This document shows positions 45,597 to 54,149 of a stretch of DNA of 64,000 nt, in pieces. Within the stretch, counting starts at the first letter, position 1, and every line of letters starts with the position of its first letter. Position numbers and translations under genes: made by a program. Source of the stretch: Heyndrickxia vini (lineage in GTDB: Bacteria > Bacillota > Bacilli > Bacillales > Bacillaceae_C); contig NZ_CP065425.1 of assembly GCF_016772275.1 (NCBI RefSeq), positions 982,001 to 1,046,000 of the forward strand, read 5' to 3'. Under the pieces are notes generated by a model, which searched no databases, was not told where the DNA came from, and saw only the letters and a list, made by a program, of their open reading frames with translations.

Positions 45597-46765
45597 CTAT
45601 CTCTTAATAGATTTTTGTTTTGAATATACGGTCTCTTGATAATGCATTAAAACAGCTCCAACTAAACGAAAAGCAGACTGTGTATTTGGAAAGATACGGA
45701 TAACTCTTTCTCTTCGACGTACTTCTTGGTTTAAACGTTCAAGAGAATTTGTACTACGAATGTGACATCGTATATCTTCCGGGTACTCCATGTATTGAAT
45801 GGTATCTTCGAACCCTTCATCTAAAATAGAGAGTGCCTGTTTATACTTAGAATTTTCACCAAACTGATCCATCAGCTCCTCTTTACATTTCCGGGTGTCT
45901 TCGATAGTGACCGCTTCAAAAATACGCTTTATCATCATTCGAATATCGGCGGAGTCTTTTTTAGGTAGTCTTTCAATGATATTTCGTTTAAAATGTACGT
46001 TACACCTTTGCCAGCTAGTTCCAATGAATTCTCGTTGAATGGCTTTTTGTAGTCCTTGATGAGCATCTGAAATCACTAACTTTGGAGATTGAAGACCTCG
46101 TGATTTAAGTTGTTTAAAAAAATGGCTCCAACTCTCAAAACTTTCAGCGTGATCTACACTTAGACCAAGTATTTCACGCTTTTTGTGATCCGTAATAGCT
46201 GTGGCAATATAAACAGCTTTAGAGACTACACGGTTATGTTCTCTTACTTTTATATACATTGCATCCAAAAAAACAAATGGATAGTATGTTATATTTAAAG
46301 GCCGTTTGTCCCAATCATTGACGATAGGATCAAGCTTCTGAGTAAGGGAAGAAACGAATGACTTCGAGATATTTTCGCCACAAAGTTGTTCTACTATGTG
46401 CGTAACCTTACGGGTAGAAACCCCGTTGATAACCATCTCCAGCATAGAGAGAACTAAAGCCTGGTCGCACCGAGAGAATATTTTTCAAAAACGGAAGATG
46501 AAAACTCCCCATTTCGAGTTCTAGGCACTCTTAGTTTTATTTTACCGATACTCATGGTTAGTTCTCTTTCATAGTAGCCATTGCGGTAATCTAGACGTTC
46601 AGGAGAGCGTTCATAAGCGTCCGCATGTAAATAATCATCTCTTTCCTTTTCCATGTACTCATTTAAAACTAAAACAATCGCTGATTTAATAACTGCGTCA
46701 ATATTGGAATTCAAAACAGATTCTTTTAAAAGATCCATATCTAGGTTAAACTGTAATTGGGTCAT
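45597..46765 (-). pseudogene. IS256-family transposase, frameshifted
   Basis: Mutator-type DDE transposase in two frames. The N-terminal part (46454-46765, 103 codons) ends ...FEKYSLGATRL, and the C-terminal part (45597-46445, 282 codons) begins MLEMVINGVSTRK. Removing two bases from the CTCTC run near 46472-46477 restores FEKYSRCDQALVLSMLEMV, the expected family sequence, so a 2-bp duplication broke the gene. The catalytic residues are otherwise present (Asp in DAMYIKV, Asp in ISDAHQGLQ, Glu in NSLERLNQEVRRR). Restored length is about 390 residues, normal for the family. IS256 elements are not known for programmed frameshifting. Confidence 0.88.
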
Positions 46766-47095
46766 TCTATATTCCTCTTTTCATTGTTTATCGTCGTTGA
46801 AAACATTGTTTCCAAGAGGGATTAAAATGACTCTTTTCTTTTTACACAATTATATGGACTTAATCTTAAGGGAAATTTCTCCGCTTATTTTTCAAACTTG
46901 CTAGGGCATATACTGAACTTATACAACTGGTTAGTAAAATTAAAAAAAAGGCATGGGATATTTGTATCCCTACACCTTTTTGACTGTGCAATATACTGTG
47001 AATTGTGTTGTGAAATTTATGTGATTATGTTTGTGATTTAGCGTTTTGCACCTAACAAGTGAACCCGTTATTCGAATAAACCGGTTTGTCTTTTC

Positions 47096-47224
47096 TCAAT
47101 CTCCTTTAGAGTTCTTACCTTTATTTCGTTTATTTCCCTTACTGTTATCCCCGCTAAAAGGATCTTGGCCATGTGATTGGGGTGCGTTTTGATTTTTACT
47201 TCCTTTGTTAAATTTTTTTGTCAT
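47096..47224 (-). CDS. Small basic hydrophilic protein, possibly SspP-like spore protein
   Basis: A 42-codon frame with AAAGGAG eight bases before its ATG. The product is rich in Asn, Lys, Gly and Ser, with KNQNAPQSHGQDPFSG followed by a Lys/Asn/Arg-rich tail, and has no hydrophobic segment. The NAP-x-x-H-x-x-x-P pattern and basic tail recall small acid-soluble spore protein P, but the match is loose. It lies 61 bases downstream of spoIIP on the same strand, which also suits a sporulation gene. Confidence 0.5.
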   Translation of the reverse strand: MTKKFNKGSKNQNAPQSHGQDPFSGDNSKGNKRNKGKNSKGD

Positions 47225-47285
47225 GAACACCATCTCCTTTCTTATTTCCATTTCAGTTTGTCCTTATTTGATGTACAGCATTCTA

Positions 47286-48413
47286 TTATTTCTGCTCAGC
47301 AGAAACCTTTTCCGCTTCCCAGTAAAATTCGCTGTAAACGTCCGCAATAGCTTCCGCTGTACGATACAATTCATCGAGATTGTTGTCAACACCACCGATT
47401 TCGAATAGCATCGCATTTTTAGCAAGATCTTGATTATATTTCCCATTTCCTTGATTATACCCTTTGATCATTACACCATGAAGCATAATCCCTGGATATT
47501 TTTTCTCCATTTGTTTAGCAAACTTCAGAGCAAAGCTTCGATTTTTTTCAAAGTTGTTCACTTCTTTTCCTACAATAATAGAAATTTTAGCATAAGACTC
47601 CCCATTAATTTTTGTAGTCGTTAATTTTCGTGGTTGGGAATCTCTATGAATATCAATTATATTCGTAATATCTTTATTTCTGGATAAAGTTGATGCAACC
47701 ATACTTCTAGATAAGGTGTATGCATCATTTGCAGTCCAGCCTTTGGCATGAAGTGCTTCCGCCATATTTGTTTTATCGTGCATCACACCAATCCCGCGTT
47801 CTTCAAGTTCTTCGGTAAGTTTTGTTCCAACAGCAACAACATTTACTCTTTCATTGTTACTGGAATCAGCCCCGTTTTTTAAAAGTGGTTTAAACGACTC
47901 ATAACTATGGGTATGGTAAATATAGACAACCTTTCTCCCGTTTGTCGTTATATTAGGTTTTACTTTATTTTTTTTCGGAACATCTGGTTTAACATTCTTT
48001 TCATTAATTTCATTATTTTTTAATGCTTCTTCTAGTGGAATGGGTGATTCAACAGGTAAATTTGTATAATCGGCTCCTTTTCCAGCAAAAAAGATTTCCG
48101 CATCATAGGAGTAAAATCCAGGCAGTTCCCTGCCAAGTAAGCTCCGAATATCACCTGGCTTCAAATTGGTAGCTGCATTAAAGACAACTGTCGATATTTT
48201 CGGCGGTTTACTTTTTTCCGGTAATACTTCATGTACTTGTGAAAATTCTAATCCCATTAAATAGACAAAGTTTTCTGGAGAGAAGTTTTTTATGGATTGA
48301 CTTACATAGGAGGAAGTAAAATATTTGCTGCCAACTGAGGTTAGAAGGCCGGAAATAAACAAAATTGCTGCCACAAGTAAAAAGGGGACAATTACTGGAG
48401 TCCTTATCTTCAT
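47286..48413 (-). CDS. spoIIP: Stage II sporulation protein P
   Basis: A 375-residue sporulation peptidoglycan hydrolase that works with SpoIID and SpoIIM to thin the septum and drive engulfment. It has an N-terminal membrane segment (about 8-24), an extracytoplasmic linker, and the catalytic amidase/endopeptidase domain starting near 165 with VVYIYHTHSYESFKP, then HDKTN, NIIDIHRDSQ and a C-terminal LFEIGGVDN. The ATG at 48413 follows GAGGTGAG; a TTG directly before it is also possible. B. subtilis SpoIIP follows gpr; here the gene has no gpr neighbour in view. Confidence 0.93.
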   Translation of the reverse strand: MKIRTPVIVPFLLVAAILFISGLLTSVGSKYFTSSYVSQSIKNFSPENFVYLMGLEFSQVHEVLPEKSKPPKISTVVFNAATNLKPGDIRSLLGRELPGFYSYDAEIFFAGKGADYTNLPVESPIPLEEALKNNEINEKNVKPDVPKKNKVKPNITTNGRKVVYIYHTHSYESFKPLLKNGADSSNNERVNVVAVGTKLTEELEERGIGVMHDKTNMAEALHAKGWTANDAYTLSRSMVASTLSRNKDITNIIDIHRDSQPRKLTTTKINGESYAKISIIVGKEVNNFEKNRSFALKFAKQMEKKYPGIMLHGVMIKGYNQGNGKYNQDLAKNAMLFEIGGVDNNLDELYRTAEAIADVYSEFYWEAEKVSAEQK

Positions 48414-48497
48414 CAACTCACCTCGTGATTCATGTTACTCTATTTATATGTTTGAAAAAATTTTAGTAGAATCACAAAATGGAATAGCTGAAATGAC

Positions 48498-48526
48498 AAA
48501 ACGCCTGATGGTTCAGGCGTTTTAAG
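48498..48526 (-). terminator. Hairpin terminator 3' of the ferredoxin gene
   Basis: AAAACGCCTGA pairs with TCAGGCGTTTT around a TGGT loop. It is symmetrical and sits between ferredoxin and spoIIP. Confidence 0.65.
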
Positions 48527-48588
48527 GTTATAAATCTTTTTGTGTTAGCTGTGAACAAAGTATTTGCTTTGTGTTTTAGCTTTTCGTA

Positions 48589-48825
48589 TCAAGATGTGAA
48601 AAATTTACGTGCTTTTTCGAAATACTCCATGTCCTCATCAAGCAGTTCCTCTTCGTGAAAGATTGCATCAACAGGACAAACGGCTTGGCAAGCACCGCAA
48701 TCAATACAAATATCCGGATCGATATAAAATTGATCCTTCCCTTCAGCGATACAATCAACTGGGCAAACCTCTACACATTCTGCAGCTTTCTCCCCTTGAC
48801 AAGGAAATGTAATTACATAAGCCAT
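48589..48825 (-). CDS. fdxA: Ferredoxin, bacterial 7Fe/8Fe type
   Basis: A 78-residue low-potential electron carrier. Cysteines form two cluster sites: C9, C17 and C21 of the first half (CQGEKAAECVEVCP) and CIDCGACQAVCP in the second. The irregular first site suggests a 3Fe-4S plus 4Fe-4S protein as in FdxA. An acidic C-terminal helix follows. AAAGGTGG precedes the ATG. Confidence 0.9.
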   Translation of the reverse strand: MAYVITFPCQGEKAAECVEVCPVDCIAEGKDQFYIDPDICIDCGACQAVCPVDAIFHEEELLDEDMEYFEKARKFFTS

Positions 48826-48974
48826 ATAAACTGACCACCTTTACATGATTTCTCATTAAGTAACTGGAATGATATTAGTATAGAACAAATAGAAGCCAAT
48901 AGGTTCTAAATTCATTATACTACCACTCTGGATATAATTATCCTCTATTCTATCATATAAAATAAATGAAGATT

Positions 48975-49514
48975 TTATTTATGATTTAAAGATTTTTGCA
49001 TGAAAACGACTTGATGTGCAAGTCCGTTTATACGCTGAATGACATCTTGATCGATGATTTCATTGCTTGAATTGAAATGAGTATCGTGAACATAGACATA
49101 GTTTGGTGCGACAAAAGAACGGAAAAATCCCGCAATCGGTTTTAATTGGTTTTCAATAACTAAGTAATGCTGGTATGTTCCACCTGTAGCTGCAAAACCG
49201 ATTACTTTCCCATTAAATGCATCAACAGGAACTAAGTCAAACAAGTTTTTCAATGCGCCTGTCATGGATGCTTGATAAATCGGTGTTCCAATAATGAAAA
49301 AATCAGCTGAAGACACGATATCAATAACGGTTTTCGTATCCCCCGTATACGTAGATGGATTACGACCATCACAAAATTGAATATCATATTTTTGTAAATC
49401 TAATAATTCGATCTCTATTTCAGGAAATTGTTCTTTCGCGGATTGAAGTATTTTTTCAACAACTAACCGTGTTCTTTCACCTGAAATAGTACCAGAAATT
49501 CCAAGTAGTTTCAT
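48975..49514 (-). CDS. NADPH-dependent FMN reductase (YwqN-like)
   Basis: A 179-residue flavodoxin-fold reductase. It starts MKLLGISGTISGERTR (phosphate loop for FMN) and has GTPIYQASMTGALKNLFDLV and GFAATGGTYQHYL, typical of the NAD(P)H-dependent FMN/azoreductase group. It is divergent from a SufR-like regulator across a 153-bp gap with a palindrome, so the pair may respond to iron-sulfur or redox stress (inference). Confidence 0.85.
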   Translation of the reverse strand: MKLLGISGTISGERTRLVVEKILQSAKEQFPEIEIELLDLQKYDIQFCDGRNPSTYTGDTKTVIDIVSSADFFIIGTPIYQASMTGALKNLFDLVPVDAFNGKVIGFAATGGTYQHYLVIENQLKPIAGFFRSFVAPNYVYVHDTHFNSSNEIIDQDVIQRINGLAHQVVFMQKSLNHK

Positions 49515-49602
49515 GTTAATCTCCTCAATTATGTAGTAGTACTTTTAAAATATGCAAGGCATTTTGATAAGGTACACTTTTTATATATTTTTGTATAAAA
49601 TG

Positions 49603-49623
49603 TTGTTATAATCAATATAACAA
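49603..49623. promoter_or_regulatory. Palindromic operator between divergent genes
   Basis: TTGTTATA (49603-49610), spacer ATCAA, then TATAACAA (49616-49623), a perfect 8-bp inverted repeat. It contains TATAAT at 49607-49612, so a bound protein would cover the -10 of the regulator gene. Likely ligand: the adjacent SufR-like protein. Confidence 0.6.
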
Positions 49624-49667
49624 AATAAACTACTTCGTACAACGAAAAAAATTCGGAGGTGAGAAAG

Positions 49668-50333
49668 TTGAAAAAAAAATCTTCAACGAGGGATCAACTT
49701 CTTCATTTATTAAAAAGATATAAAAAATTAAGTGTGGTTGATTTGGAATCTCATCTTGAAATAACCGGAATGGCGGTAAGACGCCATTTAAATAATTTAG
49801 AAAATGAGCGACTAATCCAATCGGAAACAATCCGGAAATCGATGGGAAGACCTGTCCAAGTGTATTTTTTGACAAAAACAGGTGAAAATCAATTTCCGAA
49901 AAGCTATTCAAATATAACCGTTGAATTTCTGGAAGATATTGAAGAAATGAATGGGAATGAGATGGTTAATACGTTATTCAAAAACCGTGAAATTCGTTTG
50001 GAAAATAAATACAAAGAGCGTATTCAACACAATCAATTAAAGGATCGGGTAGCGGAACTGGCCGATATTCAAAACGAAAATGGATATATGGTGGACTGGA
50101 TTGAAAAAGAGGATGGTACCTTTGAATTAACGGAATATAACTGTCCGATTTTTGATGTTGCCAAAAAGTACCCAAAGGCATGTTCATGTGAGCATTCTTT
50201 ATTTCAAAAGATATTAAAAACAAATGAAATTGAGCAAGTTTGCTGTATGTCTAAAGGTGGCGATCATTGTAAGTACGTGATTAAAGAAAATAATGACATA
50301 CATTTCCCTTCCATGTATGATAAAGAAAAATAA
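49668..50333 (+). CDS. SufR-like Fe-S transcriptional regulator
   Basis: A 221-residue regulator with an N-terminal winged helix (8-70, MAVRRHLNNLENERLI) and a C-terminal cysteine-rich sensor: Cys159 in NCPIFDVA, Cys172 and Cys174 in ACSCEH, Cys192-193 and Cys201 in MSKGGDHCKY. The pattern resembles cyanobacterial and actinobacterial SufR, an Fe-S protein repressing suf genes. No suf genes are nearby; the divergent FMN reductase is the obvious target. The TTG at 49668 lies seven bases after GGAGGTG, which overlaps a GTG that would open a longer frame. phoP starts only 26 bases after the stop. Confidence 0.78.
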   Translation: MKKKSSTRDQLLHLLKRYKKLSVVDLESHLEITGMAVRRHLNNLENERLIQSETIRKSMGRPVQVYFLTKTGENQFPKSYSNITVEFLEDIEEMNGNEMVNTLFKNREIRLENKYKERIQHNQLKDRVAELADIQNENGYMVDWIEKEDGTFELTEYNCPIFDVAKKYPKACSCEHSLFQKILKTNEIEQVCCMSKGGDHCKYVIKENNDIHFPSMYDKEK

Positions 50334-50359
50334 GCTGCTACTCGGAGGGAGCCTTTAAC

Positions 50360-51064
50360 ATGAATAAAATACTAGTAGTCGATGATGAACCTTCAATCGT
50401 TACACTATTAAAATTCAACTTGGAACAAGCAGGATTTTCCGTTACTACTGCCGCAAATGGTACCGAAGGTTATGAACTTGCCTTGAAAGAACATTTTAGT
50501 TTTATCGTTTTAGATTTAATGTTGCCTGGGATGGACGGAATGGAAATTTGTAAAAGACTGCGCCAAGAAAAAATTAAAACTCCAATCTTAATGCTGACAG
50601 CTAAAGGAGACGAATTTGACAAGATTCTCGGACTTGAGCTTGGTGCCGATGATTATTTAACCAAACCGTTTAGTCCAAGAGAAGTTGTTGCTAGAGTAAA
50701 AGCTATCTTACGAAGAACAACGGAAATGAATGAAGTAAATGAAACCGAAGAACCGCATCATACAATCGGCCACTTGAAGGTATATCCAGAGCAATTTGAA
50801 GCTTATTTTAAAAACGAGAAGCTGGAACTAACACCGAAGGAATTTGAACTTTTGCTTTATTTATCAAGTAATCGAGGGAAAGTTTTAAGTAGAGATCAAC
50901 TGCTAGATTCAGTATGGAATTATGATTATGCAGGAGATACTAGAATTGTGGATGTCCACATTAGTCATTTGCGCGAAAAAATTGAAGAAGACACGAAACA
51001 ACCACAGTATATAAAAACGATAAGAGGCTTTGGATATAAAATGGAAGGACCGAAAAATGAATAA
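50360..51064 (+). CDS. phoP: Phosphate response regulator PhoP
   Basis: An OmpR-type response regulator of 234 residues: receiver domain with acidic DDE (8-10), phosphoacceptor Asp52 and Lys102, and a C-terminal winged helix with LTPKEFELL and TIRGFGYKM. It overlaps the kinase gene by eight bases. The downstream Pho box and pst operon identify it as PhoP and not WalR or ResD. No terminator separates it from the SufR-like gene, so read-through expression is possible. Confidence 0.93.
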   Translation: MNKILVVDDEPSIVTLLKFNLEQAGFSVTTAANGTEGYELALKEHFSFIVLDLMLPGMDGMEICKRLRQEKIKTPILMLTAKGDEFDKILGLELGADDYLTKPFSPREVVARVKAILRRTTEMNEVNETEEPHHTIGHLKVYPEQFEAYFKNEKLELTPKEFELLLYLSSNRGKVLSRDQLLDSVWNYDYAGDTRIVDVHISHLREKIEEDTKQPQYIKTIRGFGYKMEGPKNE

Positions 51065-52832
51065 ACTTTGGTTGAAAATTTCTTTCCGTTTTTTAATATT
51101 ATTGTTTTTTGTCCTATTAGCGATAGGATTTTTTATCGGGGATATGATGAAAAATACATACATGGATATGACAAGGAATCAATTATTTCAAGATGCAAAT
51201 ATTGTATCTGAATTTATTAATGCAAAAGAAATTCAAAAACAATCAATCGAATTGCAAACAAAGGTCGAAAGCTTCTATGCTGAAAACCAACCTAGAATTA
51301 CCATCATTGATGTGTACGGTGATGTGATTGCAGACTCTGAAGATACCCCAGCTAAGATGGAAAATCATGCGAATCGCCCCGAGTTTAAAGATATTGTTAA
51401 ACGCCATAAAAAAAATGCCGAGTCCATTCGATATAGTGAAACACTTGGTTACAATATGATGTACGTGGCGACTCCTATTCAAAATGAAAATCAGATAGTT
51501 GGAGTAATAAGGGTTGCCTTTACATTGCAAAATATCGATCATGCTATTAAAAAATTGTGGCTAAGTCTTGGTTTAGCGATGGGAATCACGTTAATTTTAG
51601 CAAGTGTTATTGCCATAAGTTTAGCGAAAGGAATTACTAGACCGATTGAAGATATTATTCAAGTAGCTAGGAGACTTTCCGAAAAAGATTATAGTAGCAG
51701 AGTAAGAGCGAAAACAAAAGGCGAACTGGAACAGCTATCGATTGCCGTCAATAAATTAGCAAAAAGTTTACAACACCAGATGGAGGAGATTAGCGAAAAT
51801 CAGCAAAAATTAACAGGTGTGCTAACTAATATGGTTAGTGGTGTCATGCTAATCAATCCTGATGGCCGCATCGCTCTTGTAAATCCCGCGATGGAAAAAA
51901 TTATTGGATCAACGGCCGATCAATTAAGAGGTAAACTACATATCGAAGCAGGTAAAAGTTTTGGCCTTAGTCAATTAATTGACCAATCCTTAAAGAAAAA
52001 AGTAAAAATTCATGATGAAGTACAAATGTATTATCCGGGTCAAAGGATTTTAGATGCTCACTTAGCACCATATGTAGGTGCAAATGGAGAAATAAAAGGA
52101 ATTATTACAGTCCTTCATGATATAACAGACATTCGGAGACTGGAAAAAATGAGAAGTGAATTTGTTGCTAATGTTTCACATGAATTAAAAACGCCTATTA
52201 CATCTTTGAAAGGATTTGCAGAAACATTGTTAGACGGTGCAATGTATGATCCTGAAATAGCGAAATCCTTCTTAACGATTATTCATGATGAAAGTGAACG
52301 TCTCCATCGATTAATTACCGATATTCTTCACTTATCAAAAATTGAACAGCATCAGCTTCCATTTCATCCAGAACCACTGAATGCAACAGATGTCATATAT
52401 GAAACAGTCGATACACTTCAAGAAGAAATTAATAAAAAACAATTAATACTAAAACTTCCTACTAAAAAACCAGTCATCATTGATGCAGAAAAGGATCGTT
52501 TGCAGCAAATTATATTGAACCTTGTTGCCAACGCTGTGACCTATACTCCAGACAAAGGAACAATTGAGATTGGGATTGATGAGAAAGAAGACCAGATTAA
52601 TTTAACTATTAAAGATACTGGAATTGGAATTTCGCAAGAAGAGTTGCCACGGATTTTTGAACGTTTCTATCGAGTTGATAAAGCTCGCTCACGTAATTCA
52701 GGAGGAACAGGACTCGGACTTGCGATTGTCAAACATCTAGTCGAATCCCATCATGGCTCTATCCAAGTAGAAAGTGAAGAAGGCAAGGGAACCCAGTTTA
52801 CAATAACCCTTCCTAAAAAACAAAGTAGGTAG
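51057..52832 (+). CDS. phoR: Phosphate sensor histidine kinase PhoR
   Basis: A 591-residue kinase: membrane helix (about 8-28), extracytoplasmic PAS-like domain (30-160), second helix (165-190), HAMP (about 188-242), cytoplasmic PAS (about 252-360), HisKA with His375 in ANVSHELKTP, and HATPase with N, G1 (DTGIGI) and G2 (GGTGLGL) boxes. This is the full PhoR layout. The ATG at 51057 is used; a longer frame starts inside phoP without a ribosome site. A terminator follows. Confidence 0.94.
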   Translation: MNKLWLKISFRFLILLFFVLLAIGFFIGDMMKNTYMDMTRNQLFQDANIVSEFINAKEIQKQSIELQTKVESFYAENQPRITIIDVYGDVIADSEDTPAKMENHANRPEFKDIVKRHKKNAESIRYSETLGYNMMYVATPIQNENQIVGVIRVAFTLQNIDHAIKKLWLSLGLAMGITLILASVIAISLAKGITRPIEDIIQVARRLSEKDYSSRVRAKTKGELEQLSIAVNKLAKSLQHQMEEISENQQKLTGVLTNMVSGVMLINPDGRIALVNPAMEKIIGSTADQLRGKLHIEAGKSFGLSQLIDQSLKKKVKIHDEVQMYYPGQRILDAHLAPYVGANGEIKGIITVLHDITDIRRLEKMRSEFVANVSHELKTPITSLKGFAETLLDGAMYDPEIAKSFLTIIHDESERLHRLITDILHLSKIEQHQLPFHPEPLNATDVIYETVDTLQEEINKKQLILKLPTKKPVIIDAEKDRLQQIILNLVANAVTYTPDKGTIEIGIDEKEDQINLTIKDTGIGISQEELPRIFERFYRVDKARSRNSGGTGLGLAIVKHLVESHHGSIQVESEEGKGTQFTITLPKKQSR

Positions 52833-52851
52833 ATTTTCTCGATATTCTATC

Positions 52852-52883
52852 AAACACATCCGATTATGGATGTGTTTTTTGTT
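52852..52883 (+). terminator. Terminator of phoPR
   Basis: AAACACATCC (52852-52861) pairs with GGATGTGTTT (52868-52877), followed by T residues. Confidence 0.85.
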
Positions 52884-52912
52884 TGTCATTTAATGTCAGA
52901 TTCTTTTTTCGA

Positions 52913-52979
52913 GTTTCGGGATAACTCAATATAGATTTGTTCTTTATCTCGCAAATAGTCGCTGCTTATATCCCGAAAC
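52913..52979. repeat. Inverted repeat GTTTCGGGATA in the phoR-pstS gap
   Basis: GTTTCGGGATA (52913-52923) and its exact complement (52969-52979) enclose 45 bp. No T run follows. The rest of the gap up to the Pho box has no gene. Confidence 0.7.
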
Positions 52980-53119
52980 AGCCACATTCGGGAAGGAAAG
53001 TAATAGAAATCACAGCTTACGTGCATGAATCCGCTACATTTAAGAAGAAGGAGCTGCTACTTTTTTACAAAGCGTAGTTGATTGTCGCTACTGAACAAGG
53101 TTCCCCGCACTTTTTCTAA

Positions 53120-53158
53120 TTTACAATATCTTAACATTTCATTAATACACGCTTAACA
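53120..53158 (+). promoter_or_regulatory. Pho box of the pst operon
   Basis: Four direct hexamers at exact 11-bp steps: TTTACA (53120), TTAACA (53131), TTAATA (53142) and TTAACA (53153). This is the PhoP-binding arrangement of TT(A/T)ACA repeats. A weak -10 (TATCTT, 53168-53173) follows, fitting activator-dependent transcription. Confidence 0.9.
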
Positions 53159-53219
53159 CCCATAGATTATCTTAATCTTGTAAGATAAATCACCTAAAAA
53201 ACTAGGGGGCAAAAAGTAG

Positions 53220-54134
53220 ATGAGAAAAAGAGTCTTAGCTTTATTTAGTATGTTACTAGTATTTGCGATTTTCGCAGCGGGATGTGGAAATGGTAATGAA
53301 ACAGGCTCGAAGGCTAATGCAGATGGTGGCGATAAAAATACAGAAGAAACAGCAAAAGGCTCAATCACTGCAGTTGGATCAAGCGCATTACAACCATTGG
53401 TAGATGAAGCAGCAAACCAATATATGAGCACGAATCAAGGAGCTACCATTAATGTCCAAGGAGGCGGAAGTGGTACAGGCCTTAGCCAAATTAGTGAAGG
53501 TGCAGTAGATATCGGTAACTCTGATATTTTTGCTGAGGAAAAGGATGGAATTGACGGTAGTAAATTAGTAGATCATAAAGTTGCAGTAGTTGGCATGGGG
53601 CCAGTCGTAAATAAAGATGCAGGTGTGGAAGACATTACGAAGAAACAGCTCATTGATATCTTTACAGGGAAAATTAAAAACTGGAAAGACGTCGGCGGTA
53701 AAGATGAAAAAATCGTTATTATCAATCGTGCGGAAGGATCAGGAACTAGAGCAGTATTCGAAAAGCATGCACTTGATGGAGCAACTCCAGCTAAGGCACA
53801 GGAACAAGATTCATCTGGTACCGTTCAAAAAATTGTTAGTGAAACTCCAGGAGCAATTAGTTATCTAGCATTCTCATATTTCAATGATTCGATTACTCCA
53901 TTAAAAGTTGATGGTGTGGCTCCAACAGAAGCAAATGTAGAAACAAATGATTGGAAAATCTGGGCTTATGAACATATGTACACAAACGGTGAACCTAAAG
54001 GACTAACAAAAGAATTTTTAGACTTCATCTTAAGTGATGACATTCAATCTTCACTTATTACGAAACTAGGATATATCCCAGTGACAGGAATGAAAGTTGA
54101 ACGTGATGCTGATGGAAATGTAAAGAATAAATAA
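53220..54134 (+). CDS. pstS: Phosphate ABC transporter, phosphate-binding lipoprotein
   Basis: A 304-residue receptor with signal peptide ending in lipobox AAGC. The mature protein has the PstS phosphate-binding loops: GSSALQPLVDEAA, GGGSGTGLSQI, NSDIFAEE and NRAEGSGTRAVF. It captures phosphate outside the cell for PstCAB. It is first in the Pho-box operon and is followed by an intercistronic hairpin. ATG after AGGGGGC. Confidence 0.96.
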   Translation: MRKRVLALFSMLLVFAIFAAGCGNGNETGSKANADGGDKNTEETAKGSITAVGSSALQPLVDEAANQYMSTNQGATINVQGGGSGTGLSQISEGAVDIGNSDIFAEEKDGIDGSKLVDHKVAVVGMGPVVNKDAGVEDITKKQLIDIFTGKIKNWKDVGGKDEKIVIINRAEGSGTRAVFEKHALDGATPAKAQEQDSSGTVQKIVSETPGAISYLAFSYFNDSITPLKVDGVAPTEANVETNDWKIWAYEHMYTNGEPKGLTKEFLDFILSDDIQSSLITKLGYIPVTGMKVERDADGNVKNK

Positions 54135-54149
54135 GTGATTACTATGATT

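Larger units (their letters stand above)
45386..46860 (-). mobile_element. IS256-family insertion sequence, inactivated
   Basis: About 1475 bp. Imperfect terminal inverted repeats: GTCCTTAATATTGTGTAAAA at the left (45386-45405) and the complement GTCCATATAATTGTGTAAAA at the right (46841-46860). A second shared word, AATGTTTTCAAC, lies a little further in at each end. I could not identify a convincing 8-bp target duplication. It carries one broken transposase gene. Confidence 0.75.
44790..47089 (+). mobile_element. Intergenic repeat element 2, carrying an IS256-family insertion
   Basis: Bounded by ACAAACCGGTT (44790-44800) and its complement AACCGGTTTGT (47079-47089), 2300 bp in all and about 825 bp without the IS. 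Inside both bounds follow ACGGGTTCAC and GGTGCAAA, then runs of TTCACA/TGTGAA words. The left end matches the complement of the right end of element 1. It fills the gap between dsdA and the convergent small gene almost exactly. The interior 44940-45385 has no gene and holds two AAGCGGAGATTTTCCG-type palindromes. Confidence 0.7.

Noticed and set aside
46470-46480. Programmed frameshift in the IS transposase
   Set aside because: IS256-family transposases are single-frame; the 2-base duplication explains the break and there is no slippery A-run or stimulator.
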